DNA from: JAQICX01 sp964441455
GTDB taxonomy: Bacteria; Verrucomicrobiota; Kiritimatiellia; JAQICX01
DNA: 11,535 nt
Direction: 5' to 3'
NCBI GenBank assembly: GCA_964441455.1
Contig: CAYTUX010000011.1
Span: 1-11,535 of the forward strand
Shown: positions 1-7,925 of the stretch, one piece after another
How positions within the stretch are numbered: the first letter of the stretch is position 1
Layout of the letters: each line of letters starts with the position of its first letter
Notes under the pieces: model-generated
Told to the model about the DNA's origin: nothing
Seen by the model: only the letters and a program-made list of their open reading frames with translations
Database searches by the model: none
Made by a program: the position numbers and the translations under genes

Positions 1-2
1 TT

Positions 3-98
3 CCCTACAACAAGCCTACAATTAGTGTATCACCCTCACGAATAGAGGCAATTCATGAAAAGGGGACACTTGGACTTCCACTAAGTCAAGAGTTCTGA
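3..98 (+). CDS. C-terminal end of an unidentified plus-strand reading frame (partial)
   Basis: A plus-strand frame is open from the window edge and ends with TGA at 96-98, giving about 31 residues with ordinary amino-acid composition (it contains ISVSPSRIEAI and ends LSQEF). I do not recognise the family. Its stop overlaps the 3' end of the converging glycosyltransferase by 13 bases, and that gene appears truncated exactly here, so this may be the tail of a gene brought in by a rearrangement. It could equally be a chance open frame, since only 96 bases are visible. Confidence 0.25.
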   Translation, partial: PYNKPTISVSPSRIEAIHEKGTLGLPLSQEF

Positions 99-1054
99 AG
101 ATATGCAGTATTGAAAACTTCCTGACCAGGAATTGGTTCCCAAATGACCATTGGTAATCCCATTGCAAGACATTCCGATGTTGTTAAACCACCCGGTTTA
201 CCAATATAAAGTGAGGAAATAGCCATCCATTCATGCATCTCTGTTGTAAAACCAACAACATGATACTTTATATGCCTGTTTGAAAGTTTTTCAACTCCTT
301 TATTTATCTGATTTTTAAGTTTATTGTTTTCCCCACATATTATTGCTATCTCACATGGTTCGTTTATGGACTCAAGCATTTGCAGCAAAGCTTGCCCGGA
401 CATTACACCAAAAGCCCCGGCTGACAATAAAATTAGTGGATTTCTGCCAATATTATATTTGATTTTGAGTTTTGAAATATCATAAGCAACTGAAAATTTT
501 GCGTCAATTGGAATACCGGTCGTACTTATTCTTTCAAAAGGACAACCAACTGATGCAAGTTGAACTCTGCTCTCTTCTTTGGCAACAAAATATCGACTCA
601 TCAGTGCAGTAAGCCAACTGGCATGAACATAGTAATCGGTAACAACAACAGAATGATGACAATTCAATTTTTTCCGGGCAATAAGGTATGATATAATATT
701 TGCCGGCATAAAGTGAGTCGAAATACATATATCTGCATCAAAGTCTGTGAGTTTTCTTAAAAGAGGCTGCGAATTGAGACGCTCAATCAGCAATCTGACT
801 TTTTCTTTTTTCCAAGGCTGATCTGTTCCATCAAAAATCCAGCTCCAAATAGCAGGAGCGGTTTTGATTGTTTCTATATATAAATTTGAATATAAATCTT
901 GAAACAATTTGTTAGTATAATTAAGAACATCCAAAAGCATTACTTCGCTGAAATTGTCATTTTCAAGGCAAATATTGTTTAACGCTTCAGCTGCTCTACG
1001 GTGTCCATTGCCGGCATTTGCATATAAAATCATTACTTTCAGCTGTTTTCTCAT
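86..1054 (-). CDS. MGDG synthase / UgtP-type diacylglycerol glycosyltransferase, C-terminally truncated
   Basis: This is a GT-B fold glycosyltransferase of the monogalactosyldiacylglycerol synthase / processive diacylglycerol glucosyltransferase kind (CAZy GT28). Such enzymes move a sugar from a UDP-sugar to diacylglycerol at the inner face of the cytoplasmic membrane. The N-terminal acceptor domain (about 10-185) shows the glycine-rich loop GNGHRRAA (15-22), STHFMP (112-117), TDYYVH (139-144) and GIPID (180-184). The C-terminal donor-binding domain begins near 205 and contains GKPGGLTTSE (285-294) and EPIPGQE (306-312), the nucleotide-sugar site. Only 322 residues are present, against about 370-390 in the family. 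The protein stops ten residues after PGQE, where relatives continue through a GAA-containing turn and closing helices. No other frame beyond the stop resembles that missing end, so this looks like truncation rather than a simple frameshift. The sugar and the acceptor cannot be told from sequence. It lies 49 bases downstream of the coiled-coil membrane protein gene, probably in one operon. Confidence 0.85.
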   Translation of the reverse strand: MRKQLKVMILYANAGNGHRRAAEALNNICLENDNFSEVMLLDVLNYTNKLFQDLYSNLYIETIKTAPAIWSWIFDGTDQPWKKEKVRLLIERLNSQPLLRKLTDFDADICISTHFMPANIISYLIARKKLNCHHSVVVTDYYVHASWLTALMSRYFVAKEESRVQLASVGCPFERISTTGIPIDAKFSVAYDISKLKIKYNIGRNPLILLSAGAFGVMSGQALLQMLESINEPCEIAIICGENNKLKNQINKGVEKLSNRHIKYHVVGFTTEMHEWMAISSLYIGKPGGLTTSECLAMGLPMVIWEPIPGQEVFNTAYLQNS

Positions 1055-1103
1055 CTCTCAACCTTTTAAAAAAAAAGTTTATAGCTAATATTTTACAGTT
1101 TTA

Positions 1104-1952
1104 TCAATCAATCTCCATTGGAAGAGCACAAACTATCCCTTGCTTACCTTCAGGATTAATGGTAACAGAAATTGTATCAGGTAATGGTTTTTCTTTTACA
1201 GGCTCTTTTACAGCAGCAGGTTCAGGAGTTTCAGCAGTAACTTCTACAGGCTCAAGTGCTGGAGGCTCTGGAGCCTCAACTTGCTTTGAAGGAGCTTTTA
1301 CAGGCGAGGCGGCAGCTGGTTTCATTGGTGTATAATAACTGGCACCCGAGTTCATATCTTTACGCATCTTGCTTACTTCCCGCATAACATTGACTAAAGC
1401 ATTTGAAATTGCAAGGTTGCTTGGACCCCCATCATCTTTCGCTTTTGTCTGCTGCAATTCTCTAATCTTTGCCTGCAATTTATCAATCTCTGGTTGAGAT
1501 TCCTGCATCATCAAAGCAACTTGAGCTTTCTGACCTTCAGACATTCCTGAATACTGCTGCGGCAATATTTCAGAATAACCGCCTCTGTTATTTAAAGTTC
1601 TTAATGTCTCATTCTGTAACTTCAAAATTTCTGTTTCGGAATTAAACCTGACTTCTCTAAGCTCATTCTTCATCTTGGAAAGATAAACAGAACCAATAAA
1701 AAGTCCACAGAAAATCACACATATCAAAAGCAATGTAAATATTGCTGATAGTATAAACATTCTATTTCGAGACCGTTTTCTCTCTTCTTCAAGAAAATCC
1801 TGAAAGGCCTCAAGCACAGGAAGTGAACCTTTTTCTCCTGCCTTTGCCAACATTGCTCCTCCATGTGGAGCAACAGATCCCCTGTTGAAACCTTCATCAA
1901 CCGGCGGTTGATTGTAATTATCATCATCATAAACATTTTTTTCTTCTGTCAT
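1104..1952 (-). CDS. Unknown single-pass membrane protein with periplasmic coiled coil and Pro/Ala-rich linker
   Basis: I do not recognise a family. The 282 residues divide clearly. Residues 1-64 form an acidic, then basic cytoplasmic segment ending in RKRSRNR. Residues 65-91 form one hydrophobic helix, and the basic run before it predicts N-terminus in. Residues 92-120 and 150-198 are charged heptad-like stretches, probably coiled coil. Residues 207-258 are a Pro/Ala/Glu/Val-rich linker of repeated PEP/PVK-like units. The last 24 residues, from DTISVTINPEG, look folded and could be a short binding tail. This is the plan of an envelope-spanning tether or scaffold, but that is inference. The start is supported by AAGGAA five bases before ATG. 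A TATAAT on the minus strand (1995-2000) lies upstream without a convincing -35 box. The HAD phosphatase gene is 75 bases upstream and the glycosyltransferase 49 bases downstream, all co-directional. Confidence 0.85.
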   Translation of the reverse strand: MTEEKNVYDDDNYNQPPVDEGFNRGSVAPHGGAMLAKAGEKGSLPVLEAFQDFLEEERKRSRNRMFILSAIFTLLLICVIFCGLFIGSVYLSKMKNELREVRFNSETEILKLQNETLRTLNNRGGYSEILPQQYSGMSEGQKAQVALMMQESQPEIDKLQAKIRELQQTKAKDDGGPSNLAISNALVNVMREVSKMRKDMNSGASYYTPMKPAAASPVKAPSKQVEAPEPPALEPVEVTAETPEPAAVKEPVKEKPLPDTISVTINPEGKQGIVCALPMEID

Positions 1953-2027
1953 ATTAATTCCTTATCAAGTTTTACTTATTCTTCGCTTTAGTAAATTATA
2001 AATATTAAATAGTTTGATAATCTTTTA

Positions 2028-2795
2028 CTATTCACCATAAATCAGCTCAGATAATTCTTTAAATGTGTCGATCACAATAGTCGGCTTTATATTTAATCTT
2101 TCAATATCATCTCTGCTTGAAGCCCCGGTCAATATCAATGCTGTTTTCATTCCTGCTCTTATGCCGGCTAAAATATCTGTCTCCAAATTATCACCAAGTG
2201 ACAATGATTGCTCAGCAGAAACTCCCATACGTTTCAATGCCATCTCAAAAATCAATTTTTCGGGTTTTCCAACATAAACAGGTTTTACACCTGATGCCAT
2301 TTCAACAGCTGCGACTATAGCACCAGTGCCTGGAACAATGCCCCCCTCTATATGCAAGCGAGGATCCGGATTGGTTGCAATAAATTCAGCACCACGGCTG
2401 ATCAGCCATGTTGCTGTCTTAACTTTTTCATATGTAAAGAATCTATCAAAGCTGACAACAACATAGTCAGGATTCTCTGAGTTCATAGTAATTCCACCAG
2501 CCTCTAAAGTCTTAACAAGAGGCTCTTCCCCTACTACATATGCACTGCATCCGCTACCTAAAAACTGTGCTGTTGCCTGGGCTGTGTTTAAAACATTTTC
2601 TTCTGTACAATGAATTCCAAACTCTGCAAGATGCTCACAGACAACAGATGAATATCTGTTAGATCGGTTTGTTACAAAAATATATTTAATACCTAAAGTC
2701 GACAAACTGTTTATAAAAGCTGCCGCTCCCTCTATCTCTTCTGATCCGCGATAAACGGTACCATCTAAATCTAAAATTATCCCTTTTATATCCAT
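2028..2795 (-). CDS. HAD superfamily class IIA hydrolase (NagD / 4-nitrophenylphosphatase-like)
   Basis: A cytoplasmic Mg-dependent phosphatase of the haloacid dehalogenase superfamily. The 255 residues carry the class IIA pattern. Motif I is DLDGTVYRG, with nucleophile D9 and acid/base D11. Motif II is VTNRS, with T42 and N43. Motif III lysine is K177 in VGKPEK. Motif IV is GDNLETD, with D202 and D207 for Mg. The C2-type cap lies between about residues 70 and 165. Family members dephosphorylate sugar phosphates, nucleotides, 2-phosphoglycolate, glycerol phosphate or pyridoxal phosphate, and the motifs alone do not identify the substrate. Length and all catalytic residues are intact. Just upstream of the ATG is a 10-base tandem repeat that carries the only Shine-Dalgarno-like sequence (AAGAGAA). 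The next gene upstream ends 232 bases away. Confidence 0.92.
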   Translation of the reverse strand: MDIKGIILDLDGTVYRGSEEIEGAAAFINSLSTLGIKYIFVTNRSNRYSSVVCEHLAEFGIHCTEENVLNTAQATAQFLGSGCSAYVVGEEPLVKTLEAGGITMNSENPDYVVVSFDRFFTYEKVKTATWLISRGAEFIATNPDPRLHIEGGIVPGTGAIVAAVEMASGVKPVYVGKPEKLIFEMALKRMGVSAEQSLSLGDNLETDILAGIRAGMKTALILTGASSRDDIERLNIKPTIVIDTFKELSELIYGE

Positions 2796-2800
2796 CTATA

Positions 2801-2824
2801 TTCTCTTGTATTCTCTTGTATTCT
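2801..2824. repeat. 10-bp tandem repeat in the HAD gene leader
   Basis: TTCTCTTGTA occurs twice without a gap (2801-2810 and 2811-2820), followed by a partial third copy TTCT. Read on the mRNA strand it gives TACAAGAGAA units that end seven bases before the HAD start codon, so each unit carries an AAGAGAA that resembles a weak ribosome-binding site. Confidence 0.7.
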
Positions 2825-2904
2825 TTTTAATTTTCTGAAATAATAGTAGTAACAAATAAACATACAACTATCAATTAAAAGTTGAAGTGCCGCTGACTAT
2901 TAAG

Positions 2905-2925
2905 GTCTTTAAAGTCACTAAAGAC
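2905..2925. repeat. Perfect 7-bp inverted repeat between the large secreted protein and the HAD gene
   Basis: GTCTTTA (2905-2911) and TAAAGAC (2919-2925) form a perfect stem around a 7-base loop. It lies about 100 bases past the stop of the large secreted-protein gene. No clear T-run follows on either strand, so terminator function is doubtful; it may be part of a small intergenic repeat. Confidence 0.4.
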
Positions 2926-2986
2926 GTTAATGAGAAACAGTGAGTATTCTCTTTGAAATTTTTCTTCTCCAGCCAACTCGTGCCCC

Positions 2987-3010
2987 GTACAGACGTGATT
3001 TATCGCGTCT
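2987..3010. repeat. REP-like hairpin with GTAC head
   Basis: GTAC (2987-2990) is followed directly by the stem AGACGTGA (2991-2998), loop TTTA and TCGCGTCT (3003-3010): eight pairs including one G-T. It begins 17 bases past the stop of the large secreted-protein gene. No T-run follows the stem on the minus strand, so it resembles a repetitive extragenic palindrome more than a terminator. Compare the GTAG-headed hairpin at 11011-11036. Confidence 0.5.
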
Positions 3011-3027
3011 CTGAACTATTTAATTTT

Positions 3028-6000
3028 TCACAATTCTATTAAAATCACATCGTCGGAAAGGTCATCAAGAGTTGAACTGACTGATTGAATTGTCTTATAA
3101 TCTTCACTGGGAATAATCGTTGGCTGCAAAGATGCTTCTTGGGACAAATCAATATATCTCTTTCCTGCTTCATCTGTAAATATTTCAACATCAAATGTTA
3201 TTGTTCCTAAATCAAACATACCATTCCACTTTATAGTTCGTGGCAACATTAGCACCCTCTTTGCTGACTCCGGCAGGTAGACTCTAGTCTTTGCTTTAAG
3301 GTTCAAGTGACCAGAATAATAAAAAGGTAATTCTCTTGGTTCATTTGATGCATTTAGAACTGATATACCGACTGGATTTTTAAAGTAAATATAATTATCA
3401 CTAACAACGGCATATTTCTTTATATCAGCTTCAAAACTTAAACTGCCGGGATATTTCGAAAAGTCCGGTTTAAGAGAAGTAACAGCAACCGCAGACTGAC
3501 TCAGTGCTGCAAGAAGCTTTTGATAATATCGAATAAAATCCTCCGGACGCATCTCTGAAAACTGCTGATTACCGTCTCCGAATGCAGTTCCTGAAAATAT
3601 TTTATTTGATTTATATTTTGCATTACCCACGTCGTCAATATGAAACTCAGAGTAAAACTCCGTTCTATTCTTGTAATTAGAATCAACTTCAACTGTAAAC
3701 AACTCACCATTTAAGTTTAAAGCTGCACAATTTTCATAATCGCTTGTTCCCAGATAGTCATAGAAACTTCCGGAATTTACATATATCACATTGTTATCAA
3801 CAACTAATCTTACTAAAGCTGTTTCAAATAAATCAGCATTCACACTCTTTAATCTCTCTGCACGTAATGTGGATTCTTTAGGACAACTTCCTGACACCAA
3901 AATGATTTCCGAATCTATTCCTATAACATCAAACATCATTTTAAATACCATAGCTCTGTCCAACGAGTGACCATAACCATCTTTAAGTGTTGTTTCAGGA
4001 AAACTTAAACTGCTTAAAGGTAAACTATCAAAACTTGGTCCGGCAATCCTGATGTTTTTCAAGATATAGTCTCGTATAGCAAGAACCTTTTCTCGGTCGC
4101 TCTTTTTCTCTTTAATCAAATCTTTTACAACACTTGAAACTTTATCTGAAACAACCATCTTTTTATTAACAGCCTTGTTTACTAAGCTTGCATAATCCTT
4201 CCATGTTGAAGTACTTACAGAGAGATTAGGATTAAAGCTCCACCATGGAGGTGTACTTGATTCCCGAACAACTCCCTTCATATCTTTTGCTTCAAAATGA
4301 TAACTAACCATATCATTTACATCGGTTTGCTTCGTAGTATAAAAATTGCCCATATTTTTATTAAGTGTTATTAAACAGTTTTTCGGTGCAACAATGGTTA
4401 AACTCTTTTCTTTACATGGATTTGATGATGCAAAAAGCATATCTTCAGCAAAAAACATTCTATCTTTATGGATGGACGTAATCTCATATTCAATTATGCT
4501 GCCGATTTCCACCCCCGGCAGACTCATAACAAGTGTCTTTGCACCAGGATACCTAGGTGCTGAACCGGACCATCCTGCATCCATAATATTTATTTCCTGC
4601 TCTGTAATCTCTTTAACATTTCCATCTTGACCAATCACCTTCGCACTGTCAATATGCACCTCCTGCCAAACAGGATTGTATGCTATCTTGATTTCTGAAT
4701 AATTTTTCTTTCCAGCATAAGTTAAAACATTAAGACGCTGGGAGACTTTCGTTTTCCAGTTTCTGCTATCTGTTAATTCAACTATTCGCCTGCTGTATTC
4801 AAGCTCAATATCTGATTCCTCTGAAACTCCCTTAACTGAATCAAAAAGAAACTTTTTTCTACCTTCATATTCAATAATTTTTAAAATTGTCTTAAATTCA
4901 AGATACTCTTCAGGACTCATTTCCACAACATTCATTGTGAACATCGACTCACCTTTTAAAGAGTTCTGACTTGCGTCAAACTTTACATCGTATGTAACAA
5001 TTCCTGATGTTATATTTGTAAATGATGGAACCTCAATTGGAGCACCGACACATCCATCAAGTTTCATGTCAAAAGATTCTTTAACACCACAGGCAATTTG
5101 TGTCTTCATGGGATACTTACGTTTCTCAAGACCGGTATTTCCTATAATAAAATTGATCATTCCCACACTTACTCCAATTGATGGTGGTTTTATTATGGCA
5201 ACTATATCATTTCCTTTAACATAATTGTCAACAGTATAACTCAATTTAACACTTAAAGGTGTCGAAGTATCAAGCATATTAACCGGCTTGATTTCAAAAC
5301 TTTTAAGTTTGGCTCCGGAAATGGAGCCGGATAGAACTCTCTCAAAATATTTTTTGATGTCTTCTGCTTTTTGTTTTGCAAAAAATCCCCGATATGCATT
5401 GTCATTGATCCCATTGAAATTTAAGTCTGTATCTACCTTTAAAGTTCCATTGTCATCAACAATGCCGACATTATCAATAATCATCATGTTTTCTTCGGCA
5501 GGAATGATTGGTGACGTTCTTAATGGATCACCTTCCGGTGTTGCAACCAGATAACTGCAATCTGAAAGATATGCGGGCAGAAGACGCTTTGTACTCTCAT
5601 CAGTTGAATCCATTAGAATATATTCACCATCATCACCTTTAACAGCTGTTACTGCATGGTTAAAATATGGCTGGGGAACTTCTTCATCTTTTTTGGGACC
5701 GGCATTGATTATTACGGGAAATGCTTCAAACCCTGCAAGCCTTAACATTGAAACTAGAAGAGTTGCCTTGTCTCTGCATACTCCATACCTGTTCTCAAAA
5801 GTCATTGATGAATCATGGGGTTCATATCCGGGAGCTTCTTCCTCCGGAGTAATTCCCATATAACGAATTTCCTGAGAAACAAAATTAAAAATATTTGTTA
5901 TTTTTTGAGAGCTGTTCTCACATCCGCTAATCAAATCATCAACCTTTGTTTTCATTTCGGGGGTTGTTGCTTCAATATGTGGAAGGCAAAGCTCCCAATA

Positions 6001-6810
6001 CCACTTTGAAATATCCTGCCAATCGGAAATCGTACTGACAAGCAGTCTTTGTACAACAGTATACATTGCCGGCATGGATGGCTCGGGAAATGCTTTGGGA
6101 ACATCTGAAACAACCCACTTATATGTTATGAGTTCTTCATTACGGGTTTCCGAAGAAGTAACAGTACCGTCAATAGAATCTTTTAATTCAATGTTAACAA
6201 GTGGTCTGTCCGCCGGTGCGATAACTTCATAGGTGATGTTTAATATGGGTAAATCATATTCAAAAACAGAATAATCGCTAAATGTTTCCGGCACACGAAC
6301 TTTAACAGCATCTTCAAAGGTAACATAATGAACTATATCACCTATTTCAAGTCCCGGAACTCCAACCTGCAATATCTTGCTGTTTGGATTATAGATGTTT
6401 GCACTCATCTGACCTTGATTGATAACCTCTTTGCTGTTATTCTCTATATCAATGGGAACAATTTCTCCCGATGGCTTAATTATTTCAAGTGTCTCAATTT
6501 TTACAGTTGAATATGGCAATGTATAGTAAAATGATATCTGTCTGTTACTACGCTTTCCCTTTTCTGTCAAAACTTTAATATAAACATCATCATAGGTTTT
6601 AGATGTACCGTCAGAATTGTAAAATGTTTTCTGATATTCATCCAATAAAACTTCATCCGCATTTGGATACTCTTCTAAGGTTACACTCTTATTGAGAGAT
6701 AAAATCGAATCCATATCAATTAATTTAGGTGATTGTGCTAAACTAAATGATGTGAAAACAAAACATACAAGAAACAATCTTAACATAAACTTCATATTCA
6801 AACTCTTCAT
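3028..6810 (-). CDS. Large secreted protein with tandem DUF3857-transglutaminase units, second unit non-catalytic
   Basis: The 1260-residue product begins with a signal peptide (1-25, hydrophobic core LRLFLVCFVF, predicted cleavage SLA/QS). Unit 1 has a DUF3857 domain (about 40-250), a transglutaminase-like cysteine-protease fold (about 280-410) and a DUF3858-like beta domain (about 430-590). Its triad is visible: C345 in YGVCRDKA, H385 in YFNHAV and D401 in ILMDST. Unit 2 repeats this order (about 655-845, then about 885-1020, then a C-terminal beta region to 1260). There the aligned positions are S949 (YGHSLDRA), T997 (LFETAL) and N1012 (IYVNSG), so all three catalytic residues seem lost. 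DUF3857 proteins are exported and poorly understood; peptide or peptidoglycan-crosslink processing is a guess. I chose the ATG at 6810 because AAAGG lies eight bases before it and the signal peptide follows. Upstream in-frame ATGs at 6825 and 6888 lack a ribosome site, and the latter would run through a terminator-like hairpin. Confidence 0.9.
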   Translation of the reverse strand: MKSLNMKFMLRLFLVCFVFTSFSLAQSPKLIDMDSILSLNKSVTLEEYPNADEVLLDEYQKTFYNSDGTSKTYDDVYIKVLTEKGKRSNRQISFYYTLPYSTVKIETLEIIKPSGEIVPIDIENNSKEVINQGQMSANIYNPNSKILQVGVPGLEIGDIVHYVTFEDAVKVRVPETFSDYSVFEYDLPILNITYEVIAPADRPLVNIELKDSIDGTVTSSETRNEELITYKWVVSDVPKAFPEPSMPAMYTVVQRLLVSTISDWQDISKWYWELCLPHIEATTPEMKTKVDDLISGCENSSQKITNIFNFVSQEIRYMGITPEEEAPGYEPHDSSMTFENRYGVCRDKATLLVSMLRLAGFEAFPVIINAGPKKDEEVPQPYFNHAVTAVKGDDGEYILMDSTDESTKRLLPAYLSDCSYLVATPEGDPLRTSPIIPAEENMMIIDNVGIVDDNGTLKVDTDLNFNGINDNAYRGFFAKQKAEDIKKYFERVLSGSISGAKLKSFEIKPVNMLDTSTPLSVKLSYTVDNYVKGNDIVAIIKPPSIGVSVGMINFIIGNTGLEKRKYPMKTQIACGVKESFDMKLDGCVGAPIEVPSFTNITSGIVTYDVKFDASQNSLKGESMFTMNVVEMSPEEYLEFKTILKIIEYEGRKKFLFDSVKGVSEESDIELEYSRRIVELTDSRNWKTKVSQRLNVLTYAGKKNYSEIKIAYNPVWQEVHIDSAKVIGQDGNVKEITEQEINIMDAGWSGSAPRYPGAKTLVMSLPGVEIGSIIEYEITSIHKDRMFFAEDMLFASSNPCKEKSLTIVAPKNCLITLNKNMGNFYTTKQTDVNDMVSYHFEAKDMKGVVRESSTPPWWSFNPNLSVSTSTWKDYASLVNKAVNKKMVVSDKVSSVVKDLIKEKKSDREKVLAIRDYILKNIRIAGPSFDSLPLSSLSFPETTLKDGYGHSLDRAMVFKMMFDVIGIDSEIILVSGSCPKESTLRAERLKSVNADLFETALVRLVVDNNVIYVNSGSFYDYLGTSDYENCAALNLNGELFTVEVDSNYKNRTEFYSEFHIDDVGNAKYKSNKIFSGTAFGDGNQQFSEMRPEDFIRYYQKLLAALSQSAVAVTSLKPDFSKYPGSLSFEADIKKYAVVSDNYIYFKNPVGISVLNASNEPRELPFYYSGHLNLKAKTRVYLPESAKRVLMLPRTIKWNGMFDLGTITFDVEIFTDEAGKRYIDLSQEASLQPTIIPSEDYKTIQSVSSTLDDLSDDVILIEL

Positions 6811-6818
6811 TTTTAAAC

Positions 6819-6823
6819 CTTTC
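6819..6823 (-). promoter_or_regulatory. Ribosome-binding site deciding the start of the DUF3857 protein
   Basis: AAAGG on the minus strand, eight bases before the ATG at 6810-6808. The in-frame ATGs at 6825 and 6888 have no comparable purine-rich site, and the ATG at 6804 is placed less well. Confidence 0.6.
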
Positions 6824-6875
6824 ATTTTTTTAATATTCACAATTTGAGTATTTAGGACTAAAGCCCTTAATAACA

Positions 6876-6900
6876 AAGACCCGAGCAATGCCCCGGGTTT
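6876..6900 (-). terminator. Probable Rho-independent terminator after the barrel gene
   Basis: On the minus strand the stem ACCCG/CGGGT (6894-6898 with 6879-6883) is extended by an inner GC/GC pair around the loop ATT. It is preceded by AAA and followed by CTTTGTTATT. It lies about 120 bases past the barrel stop and 66 bases before the large secreted protein. The plus strand also ends TTTATTT, so it could work both ways. Flanking CTAAAGCCC (6858-6866) and CTGAAAGCCC (6924-6933) hint that it is part of a repeated intergenic element rather than a plain terminator. Confidence 0.5.
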
Positions 6901-7019
6901 ATTTAATCTTCCTTGATCAAAGGCTGAAAGCCCACTACAATCAATTATTTCAAACGCAGATCATTCAATCTTCGTTGAAAATGCAGACAAACTATAATGT
7001 TGAGCTACTTATACCGTAT

Positions 7020-7925
7020 TTACGGAAAAAGAGCAAAGCCAATAGTTCCTATAAAAGTATTATCCACTTCTGTATCCAGAAGAGTTCTACTGTCATTTTC
7101 AATTTCATAGTCTCTAAGAAATGTTGAACCAACATTTAAATACATAGTTATATGCCTGTTTATATCATACTCAACACCACAACCTACACGATAACCTGAA
7201 AAAAACAAATTATAATTTTCACTATCTTTACTATCTAGTGGATTTTCAACATTCCATTCTCCCCCGGCCGGTCCCATGCCTGCATATAATAAAAGACTTT
7301 CAGAAGCCTTATATGCAATAAATGGACGCGGAAAAACTAATCCCAAAAACCATGAATCATTTATTCTCCAGTTAAGTCCTGCAATAGGATAAATTTTATC
7401 TTCTCCAAAGCTTCTGTTGTAAGCCAAGCCTGCATATAATGCCAAAGACTCATTTAAATTATATTGACACATTCCAAACCACGAAAAATGAAAATCATCA
7501 GATGTTAATTTCTTCAAATCACTATATAAACCAAAAGATATATTTGCCAGTAATTTGAAATCATCATTAATTTTATAACCAGCCACAAAAGGTACTGAAA
7601 GAGAGTAAGTTGTAAGATCAACATGAACAATGTCTGTAAACTTAAAGTCATTAATTTGAATATTCAATCCACTCACAACCATATACTCTTCCTTTAAAAT
7701 TAAAGGTGCACCAACTATTGCAGAAAACTGCTGCAGACTAACTGACGGGGCATTATCCCCTGCAGCAAATTCATCCGACTTTAATTCAGCCGGTGCCTCA
7801 AATGTATAGTACACCTGACCGGCAGGCTTTCTATACCAGGATATCAAGGGATTTGCATACCCGTAAAAAGTTGTACCAACTGTAACCAAAAATATGATTG
7901 TCTTAAAATTCATAATTTTCTGCAC
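7020..7925 (-). CDS. Outer-membrane beta-barrel protein, probably DUF6268 family
   Basis: The 301-residue product has a signal peptide (1-24: KIMNFK, hydrophobic IIFLVTVG, cleavage GYA/NP). The mature part is made of alternating polar/hydrophobic strands broken by short Asp/Asn-rich turns (VPFVAGYKINDDFKLLANIS and VGCGVEYDINRHITMYLNVG are typical hairpins). It ends FALFP with an aromatic near the C-terminus, as expected for a barrel inserted by BamA. The pattern recalls DUF6268, a family without known function; a channel or surface role is inference. Translation starts at GTG (7925-7923), which overlaps the TAG of the aminotransferase (TAGTG). AAAGGA lies five bases before that GTG, while the next in-frame ATG (codon 5) would be 17 bases from it. 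The gene is thus translationally coupled to the aminotransferase, and the hairpin at 6876-6900 probably ends the unit. Confidence 0.85.
   Translation of the reverse strand: MQKIMNFKTIIFLVTVGTTFYGYANPLISWYRKPAGQVYYTFEAPAELKSDEFAAGDNAPSVSLQQFSAIVGAPLILKEEYMVVSGLNIQINDFKFTDIVHVDLTTYSLSVPFVAGYKINDDFKLLANISFGLYSDLKKLTSDDFHFSWFGMCQYNLNESLALYAGLAYNRSFGEDKIYPIAGLNWRINDSWFLGLVFPRPFIAYKASESLLLYAGMGPAGGEWNVENPLDSKDSENYNLFFSGYRVGCGVEYDINRHITMYLNVGSTFLRDYEIENDSRTLLDTEVDNTFIGTIGFALFP

Noticed and set aside
1018..1335. Plus-strand open frame of 105 codons rich in Gly, Ser and Ala
   Set aside because: Antisense shadow of the Pro/Ala-rich linker of the membrane coiled-coil protein.
1995..2000. Minus-strand TATAAT upstream of the membrane coiled-coil gene
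   Set aside because: No recognisable -35 box at 15-19 bases; in AT-rich DNA a lone -10 match is weak evidence.
6811..6888. N-terminal extension of the DUF3857 protein from the ATG at 6888 (26 extra residues)
   Set aside because: The extension begins inside the terminator-like hairpin, has no ribosome site and would bury the signal peptide. The ATG at 6810 has AAAGG at proper spacing.
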